Made by a program: the position numbers and the translations under genes. A stretch of 64,000 bases of DNA from Siderastrea siderea. Lineage: Eukaryota > Cnidaria > Anthozoa > Scleractinia > Rhizangiidae. The stretch is from the NCBI GenBank assembly GCA_964030785.1, contig OZ034971.1:30914304-30978303 (forward strand), given 5' to 3'. The notes under the pieces were generated by a model. That model ran no database searches, had not been told where the DNA came from, and saw only the letters and a list, made by a program, of their open reading frames with translations. Within the stretch, counting starts at the first letter, position 1. Each line of letters starts with the position of its first letter. Shown here in pieces: positions 11,566 through 23,600 of this stretch.

Positions 11566-12061
11566 GCGCCGACCAATTCGAAACTTCAACATCCCCCCCC
11601 GGGAATACCCCGTGCATTTGACTGTGCATCGTGCCCGGGGAGGTGGGAATTTTAACGTTGCGTTGGAAGAGTGGGGAATTTGAACCGGATTTATCTCTTG
11701 TTCTGACGTCATACGCCCATGAGTTTTTTTTGGTTTTTGCAGGGTTTGACAGATTTACAAGATAGAATTGACTTTGTTAGTGAATATCTCTTTCAAAAAG
11801 GTCTTTTAAAAAAGAAATTAAGAAATTTGAAGGTGTCGTTACGCCATGCCATATCTCTCTCTGAAAGGCGTGTAAAGTGTTTGATTGAAGACGAAATTCG
11901 TCTTTGAGGAGAGTTAGTTCACTACTAATTGGTGGGGCATTTGAACAGCTTTTTTGCCCCGAGGGGAGAGAATTTGAACGAGCCAATCTTTAAAAGTTCA
12001 AAAAACGGGGGGCGGGGGGGGGGGGGGGGATGTTGAACTTTCGAATTGATCGGCGCAAGAC
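11566..12061. mobile_element. TIR element carrying a short ORF
   Basis: The left end, TTGCGCCGACCAATTCGAAA then CTTCAACATCCCCCCC, is mirrored at the right by a G-run, ATGTTGAACTTTCGAATT and GATCGGCGCAA. It spans about 495 bp. Inside are CCCGGGGAGGTGGGAATTT blocks and a 55-codon plus-strand reading frame. The TIRs define it as a DNA-transposon derivative. The superfamily was not determined. Confidence 0.7.
11743..11907 (+). CDS. ORF/exon inside the TIR element, unknown protein
   Basis: A splice-acceptor-like tract (TTGGTTTTTGCAG) is followed by 54 codons ending in TGA. The peptide is helical and strongly charged: it contains LQDRIDFVSEYLFQKGLLKK and later SLSERRVKCLIEDEIRL. I do not recognise it. 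It could be the last exon of a transposon protein or a captured host exon. The open frame extends upstream to an ATG at 11719 through the acceptor tract. Confidence 0.3.
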   Translation, partial: GLTDLQDRIDFVSEYLFQKGLLKKKLRNLKVSLRHAISLSERRVKCLIEDEIRL

Positions 12062-13230
12062 TAAATCGAACCAAACTAGAGCGCTTAGCTTAACAACGAC
12101 CGAAAAATAAGTGTAACACTTGAGCTAAGTCTAGATCTTTTTTTATTTATTATGAGCAAATACGTTACTAAGTGTTCTTTCATGTAAATTGGAAAGGTTT
12201 TGACTTAAAATACTAATGAACATGCGAAGGCTAGGGTTACTTAGAAGTTGAGGTAATTATGAACAACATGGCGAGATGCAGCTCATGGTAAAAATTAACT
12301 TGACATTTCCCGATGCGGTTTCGGTATTCCACCGAGTTTCGATGCGGTATTGTTGTTTTACCATTTTTTTTTGCGCGGTATTGTGGTTTTAGGTACCCCC
12401 CAATGCCCCCTTCCTCTCATCTCAATTCATCAAGCGAGGAGAACTGAGCGGGCGTACCACCAGAAACTCACAAAAGCGGAACGAAAGCGCCTGTATTGTG
12501 AAGAAGCTTGTTTCAAATGATAGAAGTTCCACGCTCGAAATTATTATAGCAACCTTTTGACTAAAGAGTTACATGTATTGCAAATCCTTGATCGAAATCT
12601 TAGAGAAGTATGTACGACTCCGTGGTGCATATATCAACCTGCAGTTCGCCGTTTAGTTGGCAAACCTTCTCCCCTTCGATGAAGAACGACTCGGCATGAA
12701 CATTCAAATTACTTATGTTCGTGCTCAAGAACAGGCACGCTATTTTAATATACTTGATACGTAATATCGCTTAAATCATTTCCTTCTCGAATAGTTGCCT
12801 TGGCGAGTCACTTTCGAAGTTTTGTCTATATGTCAACGCGGTGACTTTTCAATTTAGAAATCCCTTTGTCTGCGTACTTTGAAATCTATTCTGGGCGGTA
12901 AGAAGGAATGTCGCAGACCTGATTCCAAAGGACATTTTTTGCAGCGTAGGCAATTTCATTGATTCAGCAATCATAGCAAATTCCCAAAACTCATTCAATA
13001 TTTGAAAAATTTTCGTATAATTTTATTGTAAAGGAAGACTAAGTAACAGCTTGATTAGTAGTCCAAAGCTGCTTTTTTCTGCACGTAGGGCAGATATTAC
13101 TTCGTTCAGTGAAACAAAACAAGGCCCTCTTTGTCAAAATGTTCTTGCGAGGTATAGAATTTTTCGTTGTGCACGACAGTGTCATCATTGTCTTGAGTGC
13201 TGTAGAAAATTGCGCCAGTGTTTGTGCGAT
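12062..13230. other. no gene recognised
   Basis: AT-rich sequence. The only frame of note (13051-13251) is cysteine- and arginine-rich near its end (CHHCLECCRK) but short, without a recognised family or splice context. It runs into the tandem duplication that follows. Confidence 0.35.
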
Positions 13231-13610
13231 TTCCTTTGCATTACACTGTAACCGGACATAGGACTTGCTGGTTGGATCAAGGAACGGTAAACCAAACCAC
13301 CAATTTTTAAAATTACAAGATTGTAGATCAATTAAGAAGCTGTTGTAGGTTCTGTTATTTTTTACTCCACTCCTGCTCTTCTAAGGCAAGAAATATGGTT
13401 ACGTTCCCGTCCCTTCTGCTTTCCTTTGCATTACACTGCAACCGGACACAGGACTTGCTGGTTGGATCAAGGAACGGTAAACCAAACCACCAATTTTTAA
13501 AATTACAAGATTGTAGATCAATTAAGAAGCTGTTGTAGGTTCTGTTATTTTTGACTTCACTCCTGCTCTTCTAAGGCAAGAAATTTGGTTACGTTCCCGT
13601 CCCTTCTGCT
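13231..13610. repeat. 190-bp perfect-length tandem duplication
   Basis: Two adjacent copies, 13231-13420 and 13421-13610, each from TTCCTTTGCATTACACTG to CGTCCCTTCTGCT, differ at only a handful of positions (for example TGTAACCGGACATAG versus TGCAACCGGACACAG). The low divergence points to a recent duplication. No coding or structural role is apparent. Confidence 0.9.
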
Positions 13611-14429
13611 CGAACCAGGGGCCATATACTTCAGAATAGTCTTAGAGTGTATAGTTAGTGACAATGGAATCAAATAAAAATTGTATATGCCAACTTTGCT
13701 TGCCAGCAAGGCGTGTTCTGTTTTCGTTTATTAGAAGCAACATTCACAGGGAGGGGAAACTTGAATTGACAAACCCCAGCCCGACTTGATAGAGTGATAC
13801 GACCCAGTTTTCCTCCCAGCTGCCAATGTGCGTACGCGCTCTGGCGACGAGTTTCGGTTTGACTATGACCTCTCAAATATAGTGCAAATGCGCTATACTA
13901 TCACTTCAGTTGTCATCTTGTCACGTGACCCTCCTTCTTTACTGGTCAGCAACAGCAAAGAGTGAGATCTTTGCGAACGGTACTGGTTTGAGCTTTGATA
14001 GTCGTACCAGCTGGGAGTCGTACTTACACTACTGAATCTCGTCGCATTCTTACCGACAGAACTTTCACGGTAATTAGGGTGTGTCATTGAACACGGTACC
14101 GCACGCGAGATTCGCTTTTGACAAGAACAGTAGCGCGACAAAAACGCGCGTGTCTCCTGATCGCGCAGCAGCAGACGATTTTAGATGGCGTTTCCGTCTA
14201 AATTCGATTACCGGCCGCTGCCTCGCTGCCTCAGTGAGCCCGCACTCCTCCCCCGAAGGCACATCTCTTCTCGGGGAGGAAAGAGGACCGGACTCGAGCC
14301 CAGCCTAGCGGATATCGAGCCTAGCCTGCGTCTGAAGTCTGATTTTAATAAAGCTGCTCATTAAAAAGTGCGTCTTCTCATTCTGCTAGTATAATTTGAG
14401 TTGGGTGGATAAAACCACGTGATACTTTA
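13611..14429. other. no gene recognised
   Basis: Moderately GC-rich sequence with overlapping short frames on both strands (13670-14308), none with a known motif or splice pattern. It could be a CpG-rich repeat or a promoter of something not visible. Confidence 0.3.
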
Positions 14430-14895
14430 TTGGTACTTAATTTCGCGATTTTAGCGAGACAGTATTTCGCGGGTTTTATTTTCGCGATTTCAATAAGCAA
14501 ATATGAAAAAAGGGCATTAATTTTCGCGATTCAAGCGTTTTCAACTTCATTTTATTTTTCAAAAAGTCTGAACTTTTTAAAATTTCTTGATAAACTGGAA
14601 CAAGCAAAACGCATATTTAAAAATTAACTTTTAAGTCTATTACAAAGTGGACACGCATCGTCTCCGTACGTAGTTCGTAACAAGATACAAAATGGAACTT
14701 TCCCGTAAAACCAGTTAATAATTTTTATATTTGTCGATACATATCGTGTATATGCTGTTGTTATTACATGTTGATCTATTTTTCCTGTGATTTGAATTTT
14801 CTATATGGGTATTAAATTTCGCGTGTTGAAATTTCACAGGTCTACAATCCGGCGCGAAAAACGCGAAATTAAAGACCCGCGAAATTAAGTACCAA
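14430..14895. mobile_element. 466-bp MITE, TA target duplication
   Basis: The left end TTGGTACTTAATTTCGCG and right end CGCGAAATTAAGTACCAA are perfect inverses, flanked by TA at 14428-14429 and 14896-14897. Many internal TTTCGCG/CGCGAAA words are subterminal repeats. TA duplication fits a Tc1/mariner-type mobiliser. The internal 65-codon frame is an artefact of the repeats. Confidence 0.8.
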
Positions 14896-15050
14896 TAGGT
14901 AATAAACTTTTATTAAAAAAAATGTATTGTGAAGAACAAAGGCATCGCACGGCATCGACACATTGCTGAAGGCACTGGCGATCGACAAACAACATCTCAG
15001 GGCTAGTTGCATAAAACTTAACGTCCGGCGTAACTTTTAACGTCAGACAT

Positions 15051-15200
15051 TGGTATGGTATGGTATGGTAACTTTATTTAAACACGGTATTTCCTTCAGG
15101 TATACATTCACTCCAATGCAACTCACCCCTGAACACGTGTGGAACGGATTACCACAGGAAAGTACAGTAGGTTTCAGGACCTTTCATGAATGATCACAAT
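15051..15200 (-). mobile_element. LINE-type 3' terminus, minus strand
   Basis: Read on the minus strand, the sequence ends ...AAATAAAGTTACC followed by a (TACCA)n microsatellite at 15051-15080. A 3' UTR running into a short tandem tail without poly(A) is typical of several cnidarian non-LTR elements. No coding part is attached, so it would be a severely 5'-truncated insertion. Confidence 0.5.
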
Positions 15201-15383
15201 AGGTGATTATGTTTCATCTACAGAATAAAAAGTAAATACCACCCTGTACTAACAGCATGATAAACACTACCATAGAAAATTAAAGTTCAAAACCCCGAAA
15301 AGCTTTTACTTCCAAAAATTTATGTACAATACTTTCACGTTTACGCATTAGCCATATACTAATAGTCTATATTCAACCTATAT

Positions 15384-16214
15384 TCATTGACTTAAAGTGT
15401 GTGACAAATCACAATAATTGTTGTACTTTCGAGGTTTGATTGAGTTCCATATTCTCCTGTATATTCGTGACATCCAAGTTCTTTCTTCGAATTCTAATTG
15501 TTCGTTCTTAAAAATCTCATGTAGAAGAAAGTTAACAGCTTGTCCGAAAACACTCTCGCCATCCGACTACTGGTCGAGGGAGTTGATCGCAAAATGGCCC
15601 ATAAAGCCGTGAGTAGTACAGAACCTGAGAAACGCTAACTCGTTCTCGAATGTCTTCCCTCCCCCAATCCACCGCGTTTTTGTAGCTGTATTATCAGTTA
15701 TTAAAACACAGGGAATCGACGGACAAATTTTCTTTATCTTTGATCTCCACTTGGAAACATCTTCCAGCGATGATGAATCGCCGGCACCCCAGAAAACCAG
15801 AGCCCCGTGGCTGTCCTTGAAGTAAGCTCTCAACATGTTTCCAAATCGTGCTTGCTCCGCTATCTCAAACAGTTTTAGCTTGATTGAGATTGGTTTGTGT
15901 TGATCGCTCTTTTGCCACCTCATTATTTTTAAGTAAAAACACGCATGCAATAGCGCGTTCCTTCTTGGAGACCGGCCAAAGTAATCGCCGATAACTACGC
16001 TTTTGCCTGTTTCACCATCGAAGTCCCCCACACAAATAATTTTTACCAACCTTTCGCTTTCTTTGGGTTCTTCTTCTGATGTCGACCGTTCGCTTTCTCT
16101 CGGTTCTTTTTCCGAAAGGACGTTTGTTCTAAACGTTTGCATCTCTACTTCCTCTCCCAGGGTCTCTAATAGTTTATCATTGACTTCTTCTCGCAATTCA
16201 TACCATGCAGCCAT
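15384..16214 (-). pseudogene. Rab32/38-like small GTPase, intronless, broken by in-frame TAG
   Basis: The minus-strand frame gives 215 codons, then TAG at 15567-15569, then 60 further open codons in the same frame to TGA at 15384. Residues 57-203 follow a Rab fold, and the ARFGNMLRAYFKDSHGALV block matches the Rab32/38 pattern RFGNMTRVYYKEAVGAFV. The P-loop is GDFDGETGKS (63-72), two residues longer than G-x4-GK[ST]. The switch-II DxxGQ is EIAEQ, NKxD is replaced by TDNT, and the G5 SAK position reads NSLDQ-stop. The downstream frame continues a plausible last helix (SVFGQAVNFLLHEIFKNEQ). No C-terminal prenylation cysteines are seen. An N-terminal acidic/serine extension (1-55) repeats EPRESERS-like words. 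Either a recently broken retrogene or a divergent pseudo-GTPase with readthrough. Confidence 0.75.
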
Positions 16215-17622
16215 CAGGAGAAAAAGATATTATTTAGTGTCTTAGGTATCGATATGTAAAAGGCAAGAGTGCGTACTTCCGTGTTTGGCAAAATATTTAC
16301 GAAGTGCTTCCTTCTAGCGGCTTCAATTTCCACCTAGCAGATGCCACTGGCTCTTCTTTGTGTTCCATCTTTTTCTACCTTCAATTTTTTCTACCGTTAA
16401 GTTTCGTGAGGATATATAGTAGAAAAGTTCAAATCCACTCAGCTCTGCGCTGTTTTCTGGGTGACCCGTCTGGCGCTCTGGTCGGATCACCTGACGGACA
16501 CATGATCGAGTCCACGAGGAGTCGCATAAGACTTTGATCGAAGTCAGTTATCACCCTAGATCTAAGATGGGGGGATTTGCATGGCACTAACATGAAAATT
16601 TTAGGCCATGTAACAGTTAATGGTTAAAATCTGGCTGCAAAATAAAACAAAATTTAATCCCCCCCAAAACGTCAAAATAAGGACTTGCTCTAAAAGTGTG
16701 CTACAAAAAATTAATAAAGAAGTCTTTTCCCCCTGTTTTATTTAGTATCCAGGATGCACCGTAACACTAAATTGTAATTTCTTATGTAACAGTTAACATT
16801 GAAATTTTGGGCTTTATAACAACAGTTACGTATCGTGCCTCGAGGAAATGTAGTGAGTACCGTGACACTATCTTTGTTTTTGTTGTTGCCGTGAGTTACT
16901 CGAGCCGCAAGTTGAAATCAATGCTAGACACTTTCCAATTGAGTTTCTCATTGCTTAACACTTAACCTTTGGTCAGAAATCAGTGAGACAGAGAGTGAGG
17001 GCTTTCTTGTATGTTAAAGAGAGAGGGAGTCAATATGAACCTGTGAATTTAGAATAAATCGTTTTAACCGAGATATCATGAAGAACGGCCGCCAAGGTAG
17101 TCGCGATAGTGCCCATATTCGAGGATGTCTTTGCTTTGAGTTCGGTAATTTTCAAACTTGTTCAGTCAATTTCGCAGGTCATGGCGCTCCAAGGTTATAT
17201 ATGCAGATCTCAGGAAATTGACTAAGAATTATTCAGAACGTTATACTAGTGCGCTACGACTTTCTTTATTAGGAAAGGAACGTTTGGGTGATGGGTAAGA
17301 AGAACACCTTTCAAAATGTCACTACTGTTTATGCATTCGTAACATAAAAACAAGTAATAAACACTGTCTCGTGAATGAAATCCCCTACTGGGAATGAACA
17401 TCGTAAAGTAATTATGAGCACTGTATAATGTGTTTTTTTAATGATATGATGCTCAAGGTGAATCTAATTTTGATGTGTGTGGATGCAAACCTGTAGTTGT
17501 GAAATTTGAACTACAGCTTACGACCAGAACTTTCTGGTGTTTTAAAGTGTTCTCGTTATTTCGTAAAATCAGCTCACATCTGAAAATTGAGAAGTCCAGG
17601 CAAGGAAACGTACTGTTTAAGA
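16215..17622. other. no gene recognised
   Basis: This stretch lies upstream of the Rab-like gene and downstream of the MRPL45 stop. I see no supported exon, RNA gene or inverted repeat. The frame at 16304-16537 has no recognisable motif. Confidence 0.35.
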
Positions 17623-20600
17623 CTACACAGACGGCACATTCTTTTCAGTGAGTTGTCGTTGTACAGTGTTCGGTCTCTGTGCTAATGGTGCAAACAGCTT
17701 TCCGCACACTCTCCATTTGCCGTGTTTATTGCTGAGGTGACGTTCAAACACCACGTAGTCCACAACTTCTCTGACTTCTTTATCGCTTCCTCTTAGGTGA
17801 CGTCCATGTTTATCTTTCACTGCCATGACCTTCAAGAAACCATTAAAAAAAAAGCAGTCAAACAAATTGCAATTGATTAATTAATTAAGAATAATCCCAT
17901 GACAAAGCATTGGATATGAGACGATAAGGGATGGACCATTAGAAAAGTTATTGGGGGAGGGGGGGGGGGGGGGCGGTGCGGGCGAAGTACTAAAAAGAAA
18001 TTCAGGGGAGGGAAAATTGAGAGAAAAAAATCATGCACAGCAAGTTGCCCAGAAAAAATGTTGTTGCATACGGAAAAAATATTCTTGGAAGGGAAATGCG
18101 AAGAAAAATTCGTGCAGCTCGAAAATTTCCCCCCCTCCCCATAACTTTTCGAAAGGTCTGTCCCTAAAGGAGCAACGAGGCGCGTCATAAACACCTCAGA
18201 CCCAACAAGCACGAGTGGAATAATTGTTTTATTTAATTATAACCCTTTAAACCCCAAGAGTGACCAGCATGTAACTTCTCCTTTCAATATCACTACAGGA
18301 CCAAACATACAGATCATGAGAATTACAGAAATGATCACCAAAAATGAAATGTCTTGATGTTCAAACAAACTCTCCCAACATGTACCATAAGAAATATCAA
18401 GAGAACAGTGAGGAGAATACACATGTTGATATTGGGGCTTTAAGGGTCAAATGCTCAACTTCGGTTATCGTTGCTAGATTGTTTGCCATGTTTTTGGACA
18501 AAACGTTTGTTTCTCGGCGAAAACATCTGAAGGCAGCGACCCCTGTCATGGCATTCAGTTTCCTTGTTACGCAAAAAAGCATGGTTATTCGTTGATAACC
18601 TGTGTGCGGTGAAAGAATGAGAAACCTAGAAATTAAATAGGCGAGATTGAGAATTTAACAATTACCAATAATATTTGTAACTACAGTGCAAAGGGCGAAA
18701 GGACAACTTTTTAATTTAAAACATACGTGATATTTACTGAAATAAATACAGGGGAGGTTTATTTCAAACCACAATCTTCGTCACTTTTGTTGGAAAACTT
18801 TTCTCTGTGTTTCCTAGATGTTGACAACAACAAAAACACCCACCTTAAGATAAGGGGAGAGAAGGGCACAGAAACAGCTTAGGAGAATTGTGACCTTCAG
18901 ACAAGTATTCCAAGTAATTCATTACTTAATTGCCTGAGATTCAGTCCCCTCTCCCTGTACTTTTTCCCTAATGTTGATAAAGAATACTTGGAATACCAAA
19001 GCTGTTTCACTCAACATTGCGGGTGAGGGAGAACTACACACTTGGGTGAATAACTCCATTGTGGCCTTGAGACAAGCCTGTATGTTCTGACTGATTGCAG
19101 GGTTCAAAATAGCAGCCGGCACTTTGGCCACTCTTGCCGGCGATTTTTCACCCAAGAAGTAGAAAAAAAAGTGACATCCCATCCCTTGATCGGCAAAATC
19201 AACTTCCCTGGGACGTCATAGTAAATGTTTCATATCAGAAAACAATTCATTTCTCTTTTAGGACGCAGGCAAATTTTTATTCACGATTTCTTTGTCACCA
19301 ATGCGTCTTCGATCCTGTTTCACTTAGCACCTTGTCGCTTTTTTCTTGTGCTTTCGCCTTGTCGTCCAATTTAATTTGCTGGAGACCAAAGGAAATGTAC
19401 CGTTGGGCGGAAAATCAACGAGCTTTCCATGCTCAAGAGAAAAAACGTCGTTAGTCACACTTCAGGCCCACACAGACAAGGGCACATGCCCAAGAGACTC
19501 GCGCTATGTCGCAAAAGCAAACATCAAACCTGAAGAGGAGTTTAAGACAGAAATACACTCCATAAAGAGAGAGGCACACTAACCAAGTTTCATTATCGCC
19601 GCGTTGAACGCAGCAATGATAAGTTGCGAAGAGCGAAATCTGATAAATGTAGGTCAAAGAGAGACACTGATCGGGCTTAGCATAACGCCACATGCTCAGT
19701 CAAACAGTAGTTAATCTACACTCTTCTATCACTTGAGTGGAAAAGATACATCGATGGCATATTCTCGCTGTGGAATGTTGACAAAAAGGAGATAGAAGAG
19801 TTTATTGTCCTAGCAAATAGTCACCACTCGACCCAATTAAAATTTACGGCTGAAATCTCAGACAAAGAAATAAACCTCCTGGATACCACTCTTTTCAAAG
19901 GCGAAAGATTTTACAAGCAAACAATCCTTAATATCCGCACACATTTTAAGCCCACGAGAACTTTCCAATACACTCATTTCTCTTCCTGCCACTCACCAGG
20001 GGTTAGAAAAGGTTTATCAAAGGCAAAACTAAGTCTTCAAACTATTCAGCGAAATCTTTTGTTGAGAATATCACCCAATTCAAAACACGCCTCCGTGCGA
20101 GAGACTAGCCCAAAAGTCTAGTAGAAAGAATAACGTTCGAAGTCAAAAAATTCAGTGAAAGGAAGTCGGCACCTCAACAAAGAGAGACAATGCGGAAAAA
20201 ATTCAGACACTCTTCCTTTCGTAAAAACGTTCGTGAGAACATCCTTATGAGCAAATGGCACTTCATTAAAAATCAACCATTGCTATGAGAAATATACCAA
20301 CACATTAGCACGAGCATATGAGCCACGTTTGGCCTGTCAGCACTATTCCATACGTGGGATAGGTGCTTGTTCATTCTTGTTGACAGCCGGCTAAAAATCA
20401 GCCTTGAGAAAAAAGCCGTCAAATTCAGGCTGAAAGCTCTGATTTTATTTTGAACCCTGTGTTTAACACATATAAGCTTAGTAAATACAGCCTAACCAAC
20501 AAGCAATCAGTGAGGACCACTTGTACTCAGGACCACCAGATTACAAGTTCAGTGCTTTAACTACTATGTCACACCTCTCCTCTGGGTAAAGTCTCGTAGA

Positions 20601-23600
20601 TAACACGTATAAGCTCAGTAAATACAGTCTAACCAACAAGCAATCGGCGAGGACCACTTGTACTCAAAATGCTATGCCACACCACCCCCCTGGGTAAAGT
20701 CTTGTGTATAACACATATAAGCTTAGTAAAATACAATCTAACCAACAAGCAATCAGTGAGGACCAGATGTATTCAGGATACTATGCCACGCCACCCCTCT
20801 GTGTAAAGACTTGTGTATAACACATAGAAGCTTAGTAAATACAGTAGACTTCTGCTATCTCGAACACACAAGGGAACCAAAAATTGTTCAAGATAACAAA
20901 AGTATGAGAAAGTAGTAGAATATCAACCATAGGAAAATGAGTTTCAGCCCAAGATAGCGGGGAACTCAAGATTAACCCTTTAAGCCCTGATATGAAAATG
21001 CATATTCTCCTTACTGTTCTCCATACATTTCTTATGGAACTAGTAAGGAGAATTTGTCTAAATACCAAGACATCTTATCCTTGGTGATCACTTCCTTTAT
21101 TCTCATCACTTGAATGTTTGAACAAGTAGTGTTAATGTAAAGAGAAATTTATTTTTGTCACTGTTAGGGCTTAAAGGGTTAGGGGGTCTATTGTAAATGT
21201 CGTACAGTAACCATTCCTGTCTTCCTACCTGTTTTGAATGTATCCTGACAGTTATTTGAGAAAACACATTGTCTTTGGTTTCAACAGGATTTGCTCTAAC
21301 ATGTACTACTTTCGGCCTTGTGATAGTTGAAATGTAACGCCAGTGAAGATTTTTGTCTGGAGAAAAGTACTCATTCCTGAGGGACTGAGAAAACAGATAT
21401 AAAAAGAAACTTAACAAAACAGATTTAGTTAGTTAAAATTATGTGATCTTCTGAATGATTCAGTGTGCAGGCCATTCAGCTACAAGGTGACTTGTGGGGA
21501 GTTATGTCTTTTCTTAGGTTTACAAATGACAAATATTCTTAGGCCAAGGCCAAACGTCGAACTTTACATGAGCCGAATCTAATGCAAACGAGTAAAAGCT
21601 ATTGTTTTTGCTAATTTGCATTAGGTTTGACTTATGTGAAGTTTGACGTTTGGCCTTGGCCTTAATGCAGTGAGTCAAACACATTCTGTGTGGTGTCAGT
21701 GCTACTTTCCTCATCACTTAGTTGCTATTATTACCCCGTGTCAGGACGGGGTCTAGTGATACCCATTTTAAAAATTTTTTTCGTGACCACTTGTCCCAGA
21801 CCTTCGGTTCTTGCTTGGCCAAACAAATCTTTGTCGCAAACTTCTGCTTTACCTCCTGGGCTCGTATCTTGAGTGACTTTAACATATATTACACCTTGTG
21901 GGGAGGGAGAACAACGGTGGGATCCAATGCCCCTGGGGCTTTTCTTGTTATTACGAGGGCCCTCAAACGTGAGTGTCGTCCATATGGGGTCATGAGTTGA
22001 ACCTTCATCAGCAACTCTGCTTTTGTTTTTATTCCCAGGCTTGTAAAAATCCGAATGCAGTTTGATCTACTTCACTGACCAAGCCTAGAATTACTACCTT
22101 ATGGCACTGTGCAATGCTTCATGCAACTTGTTTAGGAACATGTTAATAAGTTGTGAAATGAGTTGAAGGGATGTTGCACCGTACAATGTTTTGTGCAACT
22201 TTTCTTGTACACAGTGCTGTGAAACAAGCTGCAGGAAACACTGCAGAATAAAATATAGTTTAATGCAGCCAGCACATGCCAGGCATCACATTACATTGTA
22301 CATTCGCTTATTGCTGTTTAGTTTGATATTTGTTTCATCTTTTATCACTACTTTCTTTGCCTTCTGGCTGCTTGAAACGTAAGAATAAGTGCCCTGGTTG
22401 GGGAACACCAAAAGATCACCATGACTTGCTGTAACGGGCAAACACTGCAAAGGACCTGAAAAACCAGATCCTGATTGGGAAAGCAACCTGGATGAAAAGT
22501 CACCTGTGAAAGAGGAACAAATGCCTGCTCCTGTCCCTGGCGACAAGCAAGACACTTTGCTCCAAGCTTTGTTCTCTTTATCTCTTTATTAGAAAGTTGT
22601 CCCATTTGGGATGTGGGCTTAACAAAAATAAAACAATACTATGAAATCAGTTTGTAGCCAGAGCTTACCAGGTACACTGAACTGGTAGCAAGATCCTGAA
22701 GTTTGTGTTTGTCTTTACTGGAAGCAAAAACAGAAATGCTTTGATTACAACAAGATATCCTGTTTGAAACACAGAACAATCTTACCGAGACTACTGCTTC
22801 TGCAGATGAGGCTAATGCCTGTAAAGGAACTATTCGATTCAGAGTGAAGACAGTGACTTAAACTGTTAGCGTTGTTATCGATTAAAAAAAAAATTAATAA
22901 GCATCTCCCCCGAAAAAAAAAGCCACCCTAAGTTAAGTGGTACATAAATAAAAGAGTCCAAAAATGAATACAACAGTACTTCAGCACTTTTTCAATTAAA
23001 TGTAGTAAGTTATAACTTACACAAATATATTACTGAAGATTGTACTGGGGAAAATGAAAAACACAGTTTCACAAATGATACTCTACACTTCTAATAATTT
23101 TCCTTCAGTTTCACTTCAAGTTTCTCGACTACTCCTTGTCAACTAAGCAACCGTTGGCTTTTCACAAACCTGATAAGAGCTTTGTTTACATCAATGTAAA
23201 TATCTTGAGCTTCCTTGGCAAATTCTTTTAACTTGAAAGGTTTACAGTGCTTTCTGACATGGACAAGGCTAGAGAAAAGAAGAGAATAAATCAGAACTAA
23301 CCTTTCTACATACTTTTAATTACTTCATTGGTTGCATTCTAGTACTTGTGAGTTTGCTAGTTAATAAATTTACTATGAATGACCATTCTTTTTACCTATA
23401 AATAGTCCACAAACCATTCTTGAAAGCATTCCATCTTTCTTTGAGACCCTAAAACAGTGGAAAAGGCAGTCATAAAAAATAAAATACTAATATTATCATT
23501 ACCAGTAAATGTGATGGTTAGTGTGCAATACAAGTCATTATTGCAGTACACAGCTGAAAGACATAGCTTTTGCTGAAACAAGTAAGTGATAGTGATGGGA

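Noticed and set aside
14430..14627. 65-codon ORF with repeated AIxI motifs
   Set aside because: Lies wholly inside a TA-flanked MITE and comes from its TTTCGCG subrepeats.
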